A stretch of 64,000 bases of DNA from MWBF01 sp040772005 (GTDB lineage Bacteria > Chloroflexota > Anaerolineae > CG2-30-64-16): NCBI GenBank assembly GCA_040772005.1, contig JAXGYZ010000002.1, positions 1,054,001-1,118,000 of the forward strand. Reading direction: 5' to 3'. Position numbers and translations under genes: made by a program. Of this stretch, positions 17,312 to 26,306 are shown piece by piece. The notes beneath the pieces are model-generated. The model was not told the origin of the DNA. It ran no database searches and saw nothing but the letters and a program-made list of their open reading frames with translations. Every line of letters begins with the position of its first letter. The stretch's first letter is position 1.

Positions 17312-17579
17312 GACTTTCTTCTGTCGAGCCACAGGCAGTGCATCTATGGAACCAATCCATCTATGACAACGTTGACATTAAAGGCAGTGCGTGAATAATA
17401 GGATGCTGCCACGTCGCGTTTCGGCATGTCTTTTCGCGCGTTTTTACGTCATATACAGCGTGTCGTCGGATTTTTTATGCAGTTCGTAATGTGTTGGCGC
17501 GACAATTTTGCATTGTTCAGTCGGGCCCAGCCAGCCAGCAACATCGTCGTTGCCGGAGCCTGACGATAGGAGGGTGAGG

Positions 17580-18677
17580 GTGTCTGAGTTACGTCGTGAT
17601 CCGGTGATGGGGCGGTGGGTGATTATTGCGCCAGAGCGTAGGATTCGGCCTGAGCAAATGGGCCTGCCGGCAACGGTCAGGCAGGCGGGGCCGTGTGTCT
17701 TTTGTGGCGGCCAGGAGGGGTTGGACCCCCACGAAATCTATGCGATCCGTTCGAATGGTTCGCCGCGGAACACGCCCGGCTGGCAGGTGCGCGTCCTGCC
17801 GAACAAATTCCCGGTCTTGCGCATCGAGGATAAGCTGACCCGCGAAGGGGTGGGCATGTTCGATATGATGGCCGGGGTCGGCGCTCACGAGGTCATCGTC
17901 GAGACGCCGGATCATCAGGTGGAGCTGGCAGACCTGCCGGAGCCGCACATCGGCAATATCCTCCGCACGTATCGTGACCGGATGAACGACCTGGGCGGCG
18001 ACGATCGTTTCAAGTATGTGCTCATCTTCAAGAACCAGGGCTACCTGGCGGGCGCGACAATGCCCCACGCGCACTCGCAGCTCATCGCCACCCCCGTGAC
18101 GCCGAAGCGCGTCAAAGAAGAACTGGCCGGTGCGCAGCGGTACTACGAGTTCAAGCGCCGCTGCGTCTTCTGCGACATCATCAAGCAGGAGACGCGACTG
18201 ACGCGCGAGCGCCTGGTTTTCGAGAATGATACGTTTGTGGTGCTGTCGCCCTTTGCGGCGCGCGTGCCCTATGAGACATGGATTGTGCCCAAGCAGCACA
18301 ACTCCGACTATGTGAACATCAGCGAAGCCGAATACGCGGGGCTGGCTGAGGCGCTGAAGACCACGCTGCTTAAGATGCGGACCGCGCTGATGGACCCGCC
18401 GTTCAACTACCTGATCCATACGGCTCCGTTCCGGCGGCCGCGGGCCGGCTACTGGGCGACCATCCAGCATGACTATCACTGGCACGTCGAGATTCTCCCG
18501 CGCCTGACGCGGGCGGCTGGTTTCGAGGAGGGTTCGGGGTTCTACATCAATCCCACCTCACCGGAGGAAGCCGCGGACGTGCTCAGGAAGGCTCCCCTGG
18601 TGCTGGAGGTGAGTCCGGTTGCCGAGGCAGAGGCCGCACCAGCCGCGTTGATGGTGGAAGCAGCCGTCGCCGGTTAG
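17580..18677 (+). CDS. galT: Galactose-1-phosphate uridylyltransferase
   Basis: 365 residues. I chose the GTG at 17580 because AGGAGG (17568-17573) lies 6 bp upstream; the open frame extends 72 bp further without such a site. It exchanges UDP between glucose and galactose 1-phosphates in the Leloir pathway. The zinc-binding pair CVFCGG (Cys39, Cys42), the active-site PHAHSQ (about 162-167), a second CVFCD and the late HVEILPRLTR fit the family. No galK or galE is adjacent, so a general nucleotide-sugar role is possible. The 268 bp upstream hold no clear feature. Confidence 0.88.
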   Translation: MSELRRDPVMGRWVIIAPERRIRPEQMGLPATVRQAGPCVFCGGQEGLDPHEIYAIRSNGSPRNTPGWQVRVLPNKFPVLRIEDKLTREGVGMFDMMAGVGAHEVIVETPDHQVELADLPEPHIGNILRTYRDRMNDLGGDDRFKYVLIFKNQGYLAGATMPHAHSQLIATPVTPKRVKEELAGAQRYYEFKRRCVFCDIIKQETRLTRERLVFENDTFVVLSPFAARVPYETWIVPKQHNSDYVNISEAEYAGLAEALKTTLLKMRTALMDPPFNYLIHTAPFRRPRAGYWATIQHDYHWHVEILPRLTRAAGFEEGSGFYINPTSPEEAADVLRKAPLVLEVSPVAEAEAAPAALMVEAAVAG

Positions 18678-18773
18678 AGGAGTTCCGCATCCTGACGGTC
18701 GCATCGCGACCGCGCTGCGGAACGGCGCGCCTGAGCGACTGCGCCGTTTGCGTCTGAGGACGCAAACTCCTCT
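18676..18773. repeat. Three-hairpin intergenic element overlapping the galT stop
   Basis: The closing arms AGAGGAGTT (18676-18684) and AACTCCTCT (18765-18773) enclose further inverted repeats: CCGCA/TGCGG around GGTCGC/GCGACC, a GGCGC/GCGCC-type hairpin, and TTGCGTC/GACGCAA. Folded, it is a cloverleaf-like multi-arm structure. It begins inside the galT stop codon and may also end transcription. No flanking duplication was found. Confidence 0.65.
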
Positions 18774-19131
18774 GCCTTATTGCTGCATTGTTTTGCTGAT
18801 CTCCACCAACCGCAGGCGGCAACGATACAGCCATATCTGAGGCCGGACCATCAGGTTCGGCCTCAAGTTCGCGCGCAGGCTGCCCGCTGATTGACAAACC
18901 CCTATTCTTTCGCTATACTAGCCCCGCATCCTAAATAGCGGGCGATTGCGCGCGGGTGAAGCAAAATTCGCTCGTGCCTTTGAACGCGTTAAGGGATGCG
19001 CGATGCGGACTCAGGCCTGGTTGCTGCGCTCCCATGATGGCTGCCACAGTCGGGCCGGTTTTGCCTTATGGCGCGTGTGTCACGCCATATGTTTCGATCT
19101 TTTCAACCCATCGTTCGGAGGTTCCTTTCCC
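18678..19131. other. Intergenic region and long leader of the S1 gene, 454 bp
   Basis: It contains most of the three-hairpin element (18676-18773), a near-consensus promoter (18891-18919) and about 205 nt of leader before the S1 start at 19132. The open frame runs upstream in phase through much of this leader, but GGAGG occurs only before 19132. A long leader is in keeping with autogenous control of S1 proteins; no specific structure is proven. Confidence 0.6.
18891..18919 (+). promoter_or_regulatory. Near-consensus sigma-70 promoter of the S1 gene
   Basis: TTGACA (18891-18896), 17-bp spacer, TATACT (18914-18919). Eleven of twelve consensus bases with ideal spacing. Confidence 0.85.
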
Positions 19132-20928
19132 ATGTCTACGTCTTTGCCACCCACCAAGCCACCCGCTGAGGTCCATCCCATGCAGGCCCTGCTCGACCAG
19201 GGAGGGTATGACATGCCCCAGCGAGGCGATATTCGCGAGGGTACGATCATCTCGGTCAGCCCGCAGGAGATCATCATCGATCTCGGCCTGAAACGAGAAG
19301 CGATCGTGCCGGCCAACGATCTGAGCCGGCTGGAGAAATCCACTCTGGCGGAAATTCAGGAAGGCACAACCTGGCCGGTGTATATTCTCCAACCGTCCGA
19401 CCGGGAAGGGAACCTGATCGTTTCACTCTCGCGCGCGCTGCAGGAAAAGGATTGGCTCGTTGCCCAGCAGATGATGGACAGCAACGAGATGTTCGAGGCT
19501 GAGGTCAGCGGTCACAACGCCGGTGGCCTGGAGGTCATCTTCGGCAAGCTGCGCGGCTTCGTGCCCGCATCGCACATCTCGACCCTGCCGCGCGAAATGT
19601 CGCCGGATGAGCGCAAGGCTCACCTGGCAACCTTCGTCGGAAAGATGATTCCGGTCAAGATTGTCGAGGTCGACCGGAAGCGCCGCCGCCTGATCATGTC
19701 CGAGCGCGCCGCGCGCCGCCGCTGGCAGCGCGAACATCGCAAGCAACTGCTCGATGAGATCCAGGTCGGTGAGACGCGCACGGGTATCGTGCGCAGCCTG
19801 TCGGAGTTCGGTGCGTTCGTCGATCTCGGCGGGGCCGATGGGCTGGTCCACATTTCCGAGCTGGCCTGGTTCCCGGTCGCCCATCCGAGCGAGGTGCTCA
19901 AGGTCGGCCAGGAGGTCGAGGTCAAAGTGCTGCGCATCGACAAGCAGCGCGAACGCGTCGGCCTGAGCCTGAAGCGCGTGCAACCGGATCCGTGGACGCA
20001 CATCGAGGAGCTGTACAACGTCAACGAGCTGGTCGAGGCGGTCGTGACCCGGGTCACCGATTTCGGCGCGTTCGTGCGGCTGCGCAGCGGCGTCGAAGGC
20101 CTGCTGCATGTATCCGAGATGGCCGACATCCGGCCCGATCATCCGCAGAGCCTGGTTTCGCCCGGCGACCTGCTCCTGCTGCGCGTCCTGCGTATCGAGC
20201 CGGACCGCCGCCGCATCGGCCTGAGCCTGCGCCAGGTCTCCGAGACCGAGTGGGCTGAGTGGGCTGCCAGCTATCGCGAGCAGCACGGCGCGCCGGAAGC
20301 CGAGACCGAGGCTGCGGCTGAGGGCGAGACTGTCGAAGGCGAGGCTGTCGCGGAGGCAGAGGCGGTCGAGGGCGAGGCTGCGGCTGAGGGCGAGGCTGTC
20401 GCCGAGGCAGAGGCGGTCGAGGGCGAGGCTGTCGCCGAGGCAGAGGCGGTCGAGGGCGAGGCTGTCGCCGAGGCAGAGGCGGTCGAGGGCGAGGCTGTCG
20501 CCGAGGCAGAGGCGGCTGAGGGCGAGGCTGTCGCCGAGGCAGAGGCGGCTGAGGGCGAGGCGGTCGAAGGCGAGCCGCTGCTGGCCGCCGAGCCCGTCCT
20601 GGTTGCGGAAGCAGAGGCGGTCGTCGAGGAACCGCTGGCCGCAGCGCCTGAACTGGTCAGCGAACCCGAGGCCCCGTTCGTGCCGGAGGTCGAGGCCGAG
20701 GTTGCTGCGGAGACAGCCGAGGCTGAGGTCGCAGAACTGGCGGCCCCGGTCGAGGCGGAAGCTCTACCCGTAGAGGAACAGCAGGCGCTCGAGGTGCTCG
20801 AGGCTGAAGGCGGCGTGGTCGCGGATGCTGTTCCGGTAGAGGTGCTGGATGCGGCGGCTGAGGCTGATGCCGACGTGGCTGACGAAGTTGCGCCGGAGGA
20901 TGAGGACGAAGCCGCGCCCCAGGCCTAG
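19132..20928 (+). CDS. Ribosomal protein S1-like protein with acidic repeat tail
   Basis: 598 residues from the ATG at 19132 with GGAGG 10 bp upstream. Four S1 (OB-fold, RNA-binding) motifs occupy about residues 26-95, 115-185, 205-275 and 292-365. The last two are the clearest (SEFGAFVDLGGADGLVHISE; TDFGAFVRLRSGVEGLLHVS). From about residue 390 the protein becomes a long Ala/Glu/Val tail, including six copies of an 11-residue unit EAVAEAEAVEG and then irregular acidic sequence to the end. Bacterial S1 helps mRNAs bind the 30S subunit; this is probably the S1 of this organism, but the tail is not usual. The strong promoter fits high expression. Confidence 0.85.
   Translation: MSTSLPPTKPPAEVHPMQALLDQGGYDMPQRGDIREGTIISVSPQEIIIDLGLKREAIVPANDLSRLEKSTLAEIQEGTTWPVYILQPSDREGNLIVSLSRALQEKDWLVAQQMMDSNEMFEAEVSGHNAGGLEVIFGKLRGFVPASHISTLPREMSPDERKAHLATFVGKMIPVKIVEVDRKRRRLIMSERAARRRWQREHRKQLLDEIQVGETRTGIVRSLSEFGAFVDLGGADGLVHISELAWFPVAHPSEVLKVGQEVEVKVLRIDKQRERVGLSLKRVQPDPWTHIEELYNVNELVEAVVTRVTDFGAFVRLRSGVEGLLHVSEMADIRPDHPQSLVSPGDLLLLRVLRIEPDRRRIGLSLRQVSETEWAEWAASYREQHGAPEAETEAAAEGETVEGEAVAEAEAVEGEAAAEGEAVAEAEAVEGEAVAEAEAVEGEAVAEAEAVEGEAVAEAEAAEGEAVAEAEAAEGEAVEGEPLLAAEPVLVAEAEAVVEEPLAAAPELVSEPEAPFVPEVEAEVAAETAEAEVAELAAPVEAEALPVEEQQALEVLEAEGGVVADAVPVEVLDAAAEADADVADEVAPEDEDEAAPQA
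20308..20571 (+). repeat. 33-bp tandem repeat inside the S1 gene
   Basis: Six 33-bp units starting GAGGCTGTCGC at 20341, 20392, 20425, 20458, 20491 and 20524, with an 18-bp short unit (20374-20391) after the first, and shorter related units at both ends. The units are nearly identical in DNA, so copy number probably varies between strains. They encode EAVAEAEAVEG or a variant with Ala for Val. Confidence 0.85.
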
Positions 20929-20939
20929 GGGCCCAGGGT

Positions 20940-20975
20940 CAGGGAGCGGCCCATGACAAAGGCCGTTCCCTGTTT
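20940..20975 (+). terminator. Terminator-like hairpin after the S1 gene
   Basis: 12-bp stem CAGGGAGCGGCC / GGCCGTTCCCTG (one G-T pair), 9-nt loop, followed by only TTTG. Possibly a weak or Rho-assisted terminator. Confidence 0.5.
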
Positions 20976-21016
20976 GCCGCGCGCAGGTCATTTAGCAAGA
21001 TAATCGTAAAGGCGCG

Positions 21017-21355
21017 ATGAACACCGAACAGGAATCTGCTGCTGAAGCGCGCACCCGGCTCCAGGCGGAGCGTGCCGCGGTGCTGCAGGAGCTTGAGCAG
21101 CTTACGAATCGCCTGGAAACCAAGGGCGACTATGAGCTGGGCGAAGGCGATCCCATGATCTATCAATGGGAGCTCAATCTCGCCCTGCGTGACCGCGCCC
21201 AGCAGCATCTGGCAGAAATCGAGGAAGCCCTGCAACAACTCGACATGGGCATCTACGGACGCTGCGAGCGTTGCGGGCGGCCCATCGAACCCGAAAGGTT
21301 GGCGGTGCTCAGCCATACGACCGTATGCAGCCAGTGTGCTCAACGCCGGCGTTAA
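21017..21355 (+). CDS. DksA/TraR-family zinc-finger protein
   Basis: 112 residues: an N-terminal helical hairpin (about 5-75) and a C4 zinc finger CERC...CSQC (about 82-106). DksA-type proteins enter the RNA polymerase secondary channel and, with ppGpp, redirect transcription; many short TraR/YocK-like relatives have less clear roles. An acidic tip is suggested by LGEGDP in the loop. It has its own terminator (21391-21420). Confidence 0.85.
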   Translation: MNTEQESAAEARTRLQAERAAVLQELEQLTNRLETKGDYELGEGDPMIYQWELNLALRDRAQQHLAEIEEALQQLDMGIYGRCERCGRPIEPERLAVLSHTTVCSQCAQRRR

Positions 21356-21390
21356 CCCGATCCTGTCCCATCCCCTGCGCAGCCATACGA

Positions 21391-21420
21391 CGCCCGGCAC
21401 TGTGCCGGGCGTTTGTGTCT
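21391..21420 (+). terminator. Rho-independent terminator
   Basis: CGCCCGGCA / TGCCGGGCG stem of 9 bp with a 3-nt loop, then TTTGTGTCT. It ends the zinc-finger gene. Confidence 0.7.
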
Positions 21421-21460
21421 AACGTACTTGCGTCCAGCGTGTGCTTGTGAGGCAGAAACA

Positions 21461-24103
21461 ATGCAGCCCTCGACTCAGCCCCTCGTTGTGATCCTGACCC
21501 ATGAACACACGGATTTCGACGCGCTGGCGAGCCTGCTGGCAGCGGCCCGGCTTTATCCGCACAGCGTCCCCGTCCTCCCGCGGCAGATGAACCGCAATCT
21601 CGAGGCCTTCCTGGCAGACTACGCCGAACTGCTGCCGTTCGTGCGGCAGGACGACTTGCCCAAGCGTCGCATCGAAGAGTTCATCGCGGTGGATACGCAG
21701 ACGATCCAGCCGCTGCGCGGCATGAGTGCTCAAGCCACGGGCCTGATAATCGACCATCACCCGCTGATGCGCGAGCTGCCCGCGGGCTGGAGCTTCTGGG
21801 GTGAGGAGGCGGGCGCCACCACCACGCTGTTGGTCGAACGGCTCGCGGAGCGCGGCGGCACGCTCAGTCCCATCGAGGCGACGCTGTTGCTGCTCGGCAT
21901 CTACGAGGATACCGGCGCCCTGAGCTATTCGACGACCACCCCGCGCGATATGCGCGCGGCTGCGTGGCTGCTGGAGCGCGGGGCCAACCTGCTCGTCGTC
22001 AACCGGTTTCTGCACCATCCGCTCACGGACGAGCAGCAGCAGCTCTATGAGCAGTTGGCTGACAGCGCACAACCGTACCAGTTCCACGGCCATACGGTCA
22101 TCATCGCCAGCGCCAGCGTGCGCACGCCGGTGGAGGAGATTTCCACGCTGGCGCATAAGCTGTACGACCTGTACGAGCCGGACGGTCTGTTCATCCTGGT
22201 GGAGATGGGCAACTATCTGCAGATGGTGGCGCGCAGCACCAATGACGCCATAGATGTCGGCAACATCGCGGCCGCTTTCGGCGGCGGCGGTCACAGCCGC
22301 GCCGCGGCCGCGCTGGTGCGTAACAGCTCGCTGCCGAGCGTCTTCGAGTCGCTGGTCTATGCATTGCAAAGCCACATCCGCCCCAGCGTCACCGTGAGCC
22401 AGATCATGTCCTATGGCACGCCGCAGACGCTCGCGCCGACCGACACCATTGCGACTGCGGCAGAACGCGGGCGGCGCTACGGGTTCGAGGGCTTTCCGGT
22501 GGTCGAAGGTTCGCGCATCGTCGGCATGTTGACGCGGCGGGAGATCGACCGGGCCATCCATCATGGGCTGGAAGGGCATAGCGTCCGGCGCTACATGCGC
22601 GCGGGCGAGATTTACGTGACGCCGGAGGATTCCGTGGCGACGCTGCGCAAGGTCATGTCCGATCACGACTGGGGCCAGGTTCCCGTGCTCGATCCGCAGA
22701 CGGGCGCGCTGCTCGGCATCGTGACGCGGACCGATCTGATCCGGCAGGGTGCTACGGTCAGTGTCGGGCCGGAATCGCTGGCCGATACGATGGCGCGCGC
22801 GCTGCCCGCGGCGCTGCTGGACCTGCTGCACCAGGTCGGCGCAGTGGCCGGTGATTTGGGCTATCCCCTTTACGTGGTCGGCGGCTTCGTGCGTGACCTG
22901 CTCCTGGGCCAGCCCAACTTCGATGTCGATCTGGTCGTGGAGGGCGATGCCATTCGCCTGGCGCAATTACTGGCCCAGCGCGCGGGCGGCCGCGTGCGCA
23001 GCCATCGGCGCTTCGGCACGGCCAAGTGGATTCTGCCGGTGGCCGGCAAGCAGGCGGCGAGCGAGCAGCCGGATGGCATCCTGCCGGAGTCGCTCGATTT
23101 CGTCACGGCCCGCACCGAATTCTACGAGCATCCGACGGCCCTGCCGACGGTCGAACGTTCCAGCATCAAGCAGGACCTGCACCGCCGCGACTTCACCATC
23201 AACACCCTGGCGATTCGGCTCACGCCCGACCGGTGGGGCGAGCTGCTGGATGCCTATGGCGGCCGCCGCGACCTGGATGAGGGCATCATCCGGGTGCTGC
23301 ACAGCCTGAGCTTCATCGAAGACCCCACGCGCATCCTGCGCGCGGCGCGGTTCGAACAGCGCTTCCAGTTTCACATCGAGCCGCGCACCGAGGAACTCAT
23401 CGGCGGCGGCCTGGACCTGCTGGAGCGCGTCAGTGCCGAGCGCATCCGTCACGAACTGGAGCTGATCCTGGCCGAGGCCCAGCCGGAGCGCAGCCTGTGC
23501 CGCCTGGCTGAGCTGGGCGTGCTGGTGCGGCTGCATCCCGCGCTTCACTGCGATGCCTGGTTCATCGCGAAATCAGCGGTCTTACGCGCCGAGTGGCATA
23601 CGCTTCTCAGCGACAGCGCGTGTGCGGACAATCTTGCAGCGGAGGAACTGCCCTGGCTCTACTTTGCCCTGTTGACTTACGGTATGGAGGATGCCGATCT
23701 GGTCGAGCTTAACGAGAAAGTGCGTATACGCAAGGAATACCGCGACTTGACGCAGGAGGTTCACCGGCTGGCTGCCTGTCTGCCTCAGCTCGCCGCGCCG
23801 GACCTCCGCCCCAGCGAGGCGGTCAAGTTGCTGGATGAATCCAGCGCAGGCGCAAGGTTGGTGCTGCACATCGCCGCCGACGATGAAGCCGTCCGCCGGA
23901 ATCTCGAACGGTACGAGCGTGAGTGGCAACACGTCCATCCGCTGCTGACCGGCGACGACCTGCGCAAGCTGGGCCTGCCGCCAGGCCGCATTTATCGCGC
24001 GGTCCTTGACCGCATCCGGTCCGCCCGCCTGGATGGTGCGATTGCCACGCGCGGCGAAGAAGAAGCCCTGGCGCGCCAGGCAATTCAGGCTGCCCGAACA
24101 TGA
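21461..24103 (+). CDS. DHH-CBS-tRNA nucleotidyltransferase fusion
   Basis: 880 residues from the ATG at 21461 (GAGG 8 bp upstream). Order: a DHH phosphoesterase (about 1-310) with DFDALAS, DHHPLM and the DHHA1 motif GGGGHSRAAAA; two CBS motifs (about 320-445); then a class II nucleotidyltransferase (about 465-880) with VVGGFVRDLLLG, DVDLVVEGDA, the RRDFTINTLAIRL motif and EDPTRILRAARFEQRF. The last part adds CCA (or only A) to tRNA 3' ends. The DHH part resembles nanoRNase/exopolyphosphatase enzymes. Comparable fusions occur in deep-branching bacteria, so this is probably the normal tRNA-end enzyme here, perhaps with repair or proofreading by the DHH domain. Confidence 0.9.
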   Translation: MQPSTQPLVVILTHEHTDFDALASLLAAARLYPHSVPVLPRQMNRNLEAFLADYAELLPFVRQDDLPKRRIEEFIAVDTQTIQPLRGMSAQATGLIIDHHPLMRELPAGWSFWGEEAGATTTLLVERLAERGGTLSPIEATLLLLGIYEDTGALSYSTTTPRDMRAAAWLLERGANLLVVNRFLHHPLTDEQQQLYEQLADSAQPYQFHGHTVIIASASVRTPVEEISTLAHKLYDLYEPDGLFILVEMGNYLQMVARSTNDAIDVGNIAAAFGGGGHSRAAAALVRNSSLPSVFESLVYALQSHIRPSVTVSQIMSYGTPQTLAPTDTIATAAERGRRYGFEGFPVVEGSRIVGMLTRREIDRAIHHGLEGHSVRRYMRAGEIYVTPEDSVATLRKVMSDHDWGQVPVLDPQTGALLGIVTRTDLIRQGATVSVGPESLADTMARALPAALLDLLHQVGAVAGDLGYPLYVVGGFVRDLLLGQPNFDVDLVVEGDAIRLAQLLAQRAGGRVRSHRRFGTAKWILPVAGKQAASEQPDGILPESLDFVTARTEFYEHPTALPTVERSSIKQDLHRRDFTINTLAIRLTPDRWGELLDAYGGRRDLDEGIIRVLHSLSFIEDPTRILRAARFEQRFQFHIEPRTEELIGGGLDLLERVSAERIRHELELILAEAQPERSLCRLAELGVLVRLHPALHCDAWFIAKSAVLRAEWHTLLSDSACADNLAAEELPWLYFALLTYGMEDADLVELNEKVRIRKEYRDLTQEVHRLAACLPQLAAPDLRPSEAVKLLDESSAGARLVLHIAADDEAVRRNLERYEREWQHVHPLLTGDDLRKLGLPPGRIYRAVLDRIRSARLDGAIATRGEEEALARQAIQAART

Positions 24104-24173
24104 CAAAACTGACATTTCGGCTTGTTCGGCAGCCCGTACCTCCGCGCTGCCTTCAGCGTTGATTAGAACGAGC

Positions 24174-24794
24174 ATGGCCATGCAACCAGCGATCAACGAC
24201 GAGCAGATCACGTCGCTGCTGCCTGGATGTCAGCGCGGCGAGTCGGCTGCCGTCGAAGCGCTGTACGACCTTTACGCAGACCGGCTGTATCGCTATATCT
24301 ACGCGCGCGTAGGCGATCCAGAGATTGCCGCGGACCTGACGACGGAGTTGTTCGTGCGGGTCATCCGGCATATCGCCGGCTTTCGGATCAACCACCGGCG
24401 GCCGGCCGCTTCCTTTAGCGCCTGGATCTATCGTATTGCGGCCAACCTGGTCAATGATCATTACCGGCAGGCGCGTCGGGTGCCAGAGATGAGCTTGACC
24501 GAGGAGCTGCGACTGCCAGCCCGCGATGCCAGCCCGCATCGCCAGGCGGAACAACAGGAGTTGTTCCGGCGGCTGGGCCGGGCCATTGAGACGTTGAGTG
24601 AAGAGCAGCGGTTGGTGATTTTGGCGAAGTTCGGCGAAGACATGAGCAACGCAGAGGTGGCGGCCTGGCTGGGCAAGTCCGAAGGGGCCGTCAAGTCACT
24701 GCAGCACCGTGCGTTGCAGGCCCTCAGCCGGCTTCTGAGGGTGGAAGATGGCGGCCTGGTAGGACCGGAGACAGGCCGCGGGGCGCTACGATGA
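24174..24794 (+). CDS. ECF-type RNA polymerase sigma factor
   Basis: 206 residues from ATG 24174 (a second ATG at 24180 is possible); the frame upstream is an overlap artefact with the previous gene. Region 2 (EALYDLYADRLYRYIYARVG...ELFVRVIRHI) and region 4 (LSEEQRLVILAKFGEDMSNAEVAAWLGKSEGAVKSLQHRAL) are both clear. Its stop overlaps the next start by 4 bp (ATGA), coupling it to a DUF5667 membrane protein that may act as its anti-sigma factor. It probably controls the envelope genes that follow. Confidence 0.88.
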   Translation: MAMQPAINDEQITSLLPGCQRGESAAVEALYDLYADRLYRYIYARVGDPEIAADLTTELFVRVIRHIAGFRINHRRPAASFSAWIYRIAANLVNDHYRQARRVPEMSLTEELRLPARDASPHRQAEQQELFRRLGRAIETLSEEQRLVILAKFGEDMSNAEVAAWLGKSEGAVKSLQHRALQALSRLLRVEDGGLVGPETGRGALR

Positions 24795-26296
24795 ACCTGA
24801 GTCGGATGGTGGATGATTGTTTGGCACGGATGGCCGCCGGTGAGAGCATCGAGGCCTGCTTGGCGCGCTACCCGCAGAAAGCAGCGGAACTGGCTCCGTT
24901 GCTCCTCACTGCGGCGGAGTTGCACGACCTGGCCGGCGCCCGGCTGAGTCAGGGCCAGCGGCTGCGCGCGAAGGTCACACTACGTGAAGCACTGGCTGAA
25001 CGCAACCGGCCCCAGACGCCTGTCGTCGCACGCTGGCTGCGCGTGCTGCCTGTGGCGCTGCTGCTGACTGCCGTGCTCTTTGTCAGTGTGACGGGCGCCG
25101 CGATTGCCGCAAGCCAGCCGGGCGATTTCGCCTATCCGCTGCGGATCGTGGTCGAGCGTGCGCCGATTCTGGTGCAGTTTTCGTCTGCCGGTCGAGCTGC
25201 GGAGGAAGTCGACATTGCCGGACGCCGCCTGTCAGACGTGCGCGAATACCTGATCCGCGGGGGTGCAGTCCAGCCCGCCGCGCTCCGTGAACTGCTGGCG
25301 CGCGACGAAGCTGCCCTGCGTCGGGCCGAGCAGTTGAGTGCCGAGGAACGGCTCGCTATCCTGGATGCAGTGGCCGGTCATGCTGAGGAACTGGCTGCAC
25401 TGGCGGGCGTCGCGACCGAGGACGAAGCCCAGGCTCACTTGCAGGCTGCTGCCGAGCGGATCCGCGACGCTTCGGCCCGGCTCGTCCAGGCTCCCGTGGA
25501 GACCGCGACGCCGCAGCCGGCGCCTGCATCGCCTACACCCAGCCTGACGGTATCGCCGGTGAGCGCAGTTGCTACGGTGGCGCCCACAGAGACGCCCGTG
25601 CCGGCCCAGATTGCTGCGCCGACTAGGTCGACGGCCCCAACGCGGGAGGCCTCGCCGACCTGTACGCCATCGATCTGCCCCACGCCGAGCGCAGAGCCGC
25701 CGGCCAGTCCAACGGCGCTGCCGACCCGGGTGAGGATCACGGTGCCAACGGTTGCGGCTCACCCGACACACGAGCCGATCGTGGTGCCGAGCGCGAGCCC
25801 GACATCGCCGCCCGCAGTCGAGCCGTCCGCGACGCCGCGGCCCAGGCGTACCCGGATTCTTGAGCCGAGGCTGACACTGCAAGCGACGGCCCTGCCGCCG
25901 GGGAAGCAGCCCACCGAGGCTGTGCCGACAGTTGTGATGCCTACCATCGTCGTCCCGACGATTCAGATTCCGACAATCGTGCTGCCGACCCGGCCCTTGC
26001 GTGCGACCCTGGCCGCGACCGTCACGACCAGCGTTTCCGGCCTGCCGACCCCGACCGCGACGCCGCCGGAGACGATACAGCCGACGCTGACCATGACCGG
26101 TACGCTGCAGGCGCCGCCGAGTGTGCCCGAACTGACGATGCTGCCGCCGCTGGCAACGCTGGCTGCGCTGACGCCGGGGCCCCCGCCGATTATTGGCCCG
26201 GACCCGCGGCATACGCCCGGAGCAGCCCTGACCGCCATCACAACGGGCCGGCCGGACCGCACTGGCACGCCGGAGCCGCGCCGCAAGCGGCCATAG
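24791..26296 (+). CDS. DUF5667-type membrane protein with Pro/Thr-rich outer region
   Basis: 501 residues. A cytoplasmic N-terminus of about 80 residues is followed by one membrane segment (about 82-104). The next part, QPGDFAYPLRIVVERAPILVQFSSAGRA, looks like the start of DUF5667, with a helical region to about residue 235. The remaining 260 residues are Pro/Thr/Ser-rich and probably span the wall. Coupling to the ECF sigma gene suggests that this protein senses an envelope signal and holds the sigma factor. The anti-sigma role is inference; no zinc anti-sigma motif is seen. Confidence 0.65.
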   Translation: MNLSRMVDDCLARMAAGESIEACLARYPQKAAELAPLLLTAAELHDLAGARLSQGQRLRAKVTLREALAERNRPQTPVVARWLRVLPVALLLTAVLFVSVTGAAIAASQPGDFAYPLRIVVERAPILVQFSSAGRAAEEVDIAGRRLSDVREYLIRGGAVQPAALRELLARDEAALRRAEQLSAEERLAILDAVAGHAEELAALAGVATEDEAQAHLQAAAERIRDASARLVQAPVETATPQPAPASPTPSLTVSPVSAVATVAPTETPVPAQIAAPTRSTAPTREASPTCTPSICPTPSAEPPASPTALPTRVRITVPTVAAHPTHEPIVVPSASPTSPPAVEPSATPRPRRTRILEPRLTLQATALPPGKQPTEAVPTVVMPTIVVPTIQIPTIVLPTRPLRATLAATVTTSVSGLPTPTATPPETIQPTLTMTGTLQAPPSVPELTMLPPLATLAALTPGPPPIIGPDPRHTPGAALTAITTGRPDRTGTPEPRRKRP

Positions 26297-26306
26297 GGGG
26301 GCTGCG

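Noticed and set aside
17312..17579. Promoter or riboswitch before galT
   Set aside because: AT-rich tracts (TTTTTACG, ATTTTTTATG) occur, but no -35/-10 pair with good spacing and no conserved riboswitch pattern could be seen.
18946..19131. N-terminal extension of the S1 protein
   Set aside because: The frame is open, but this is the transcript leader right after a strong promoter, with no ribosome-binding site until 19117-19121.
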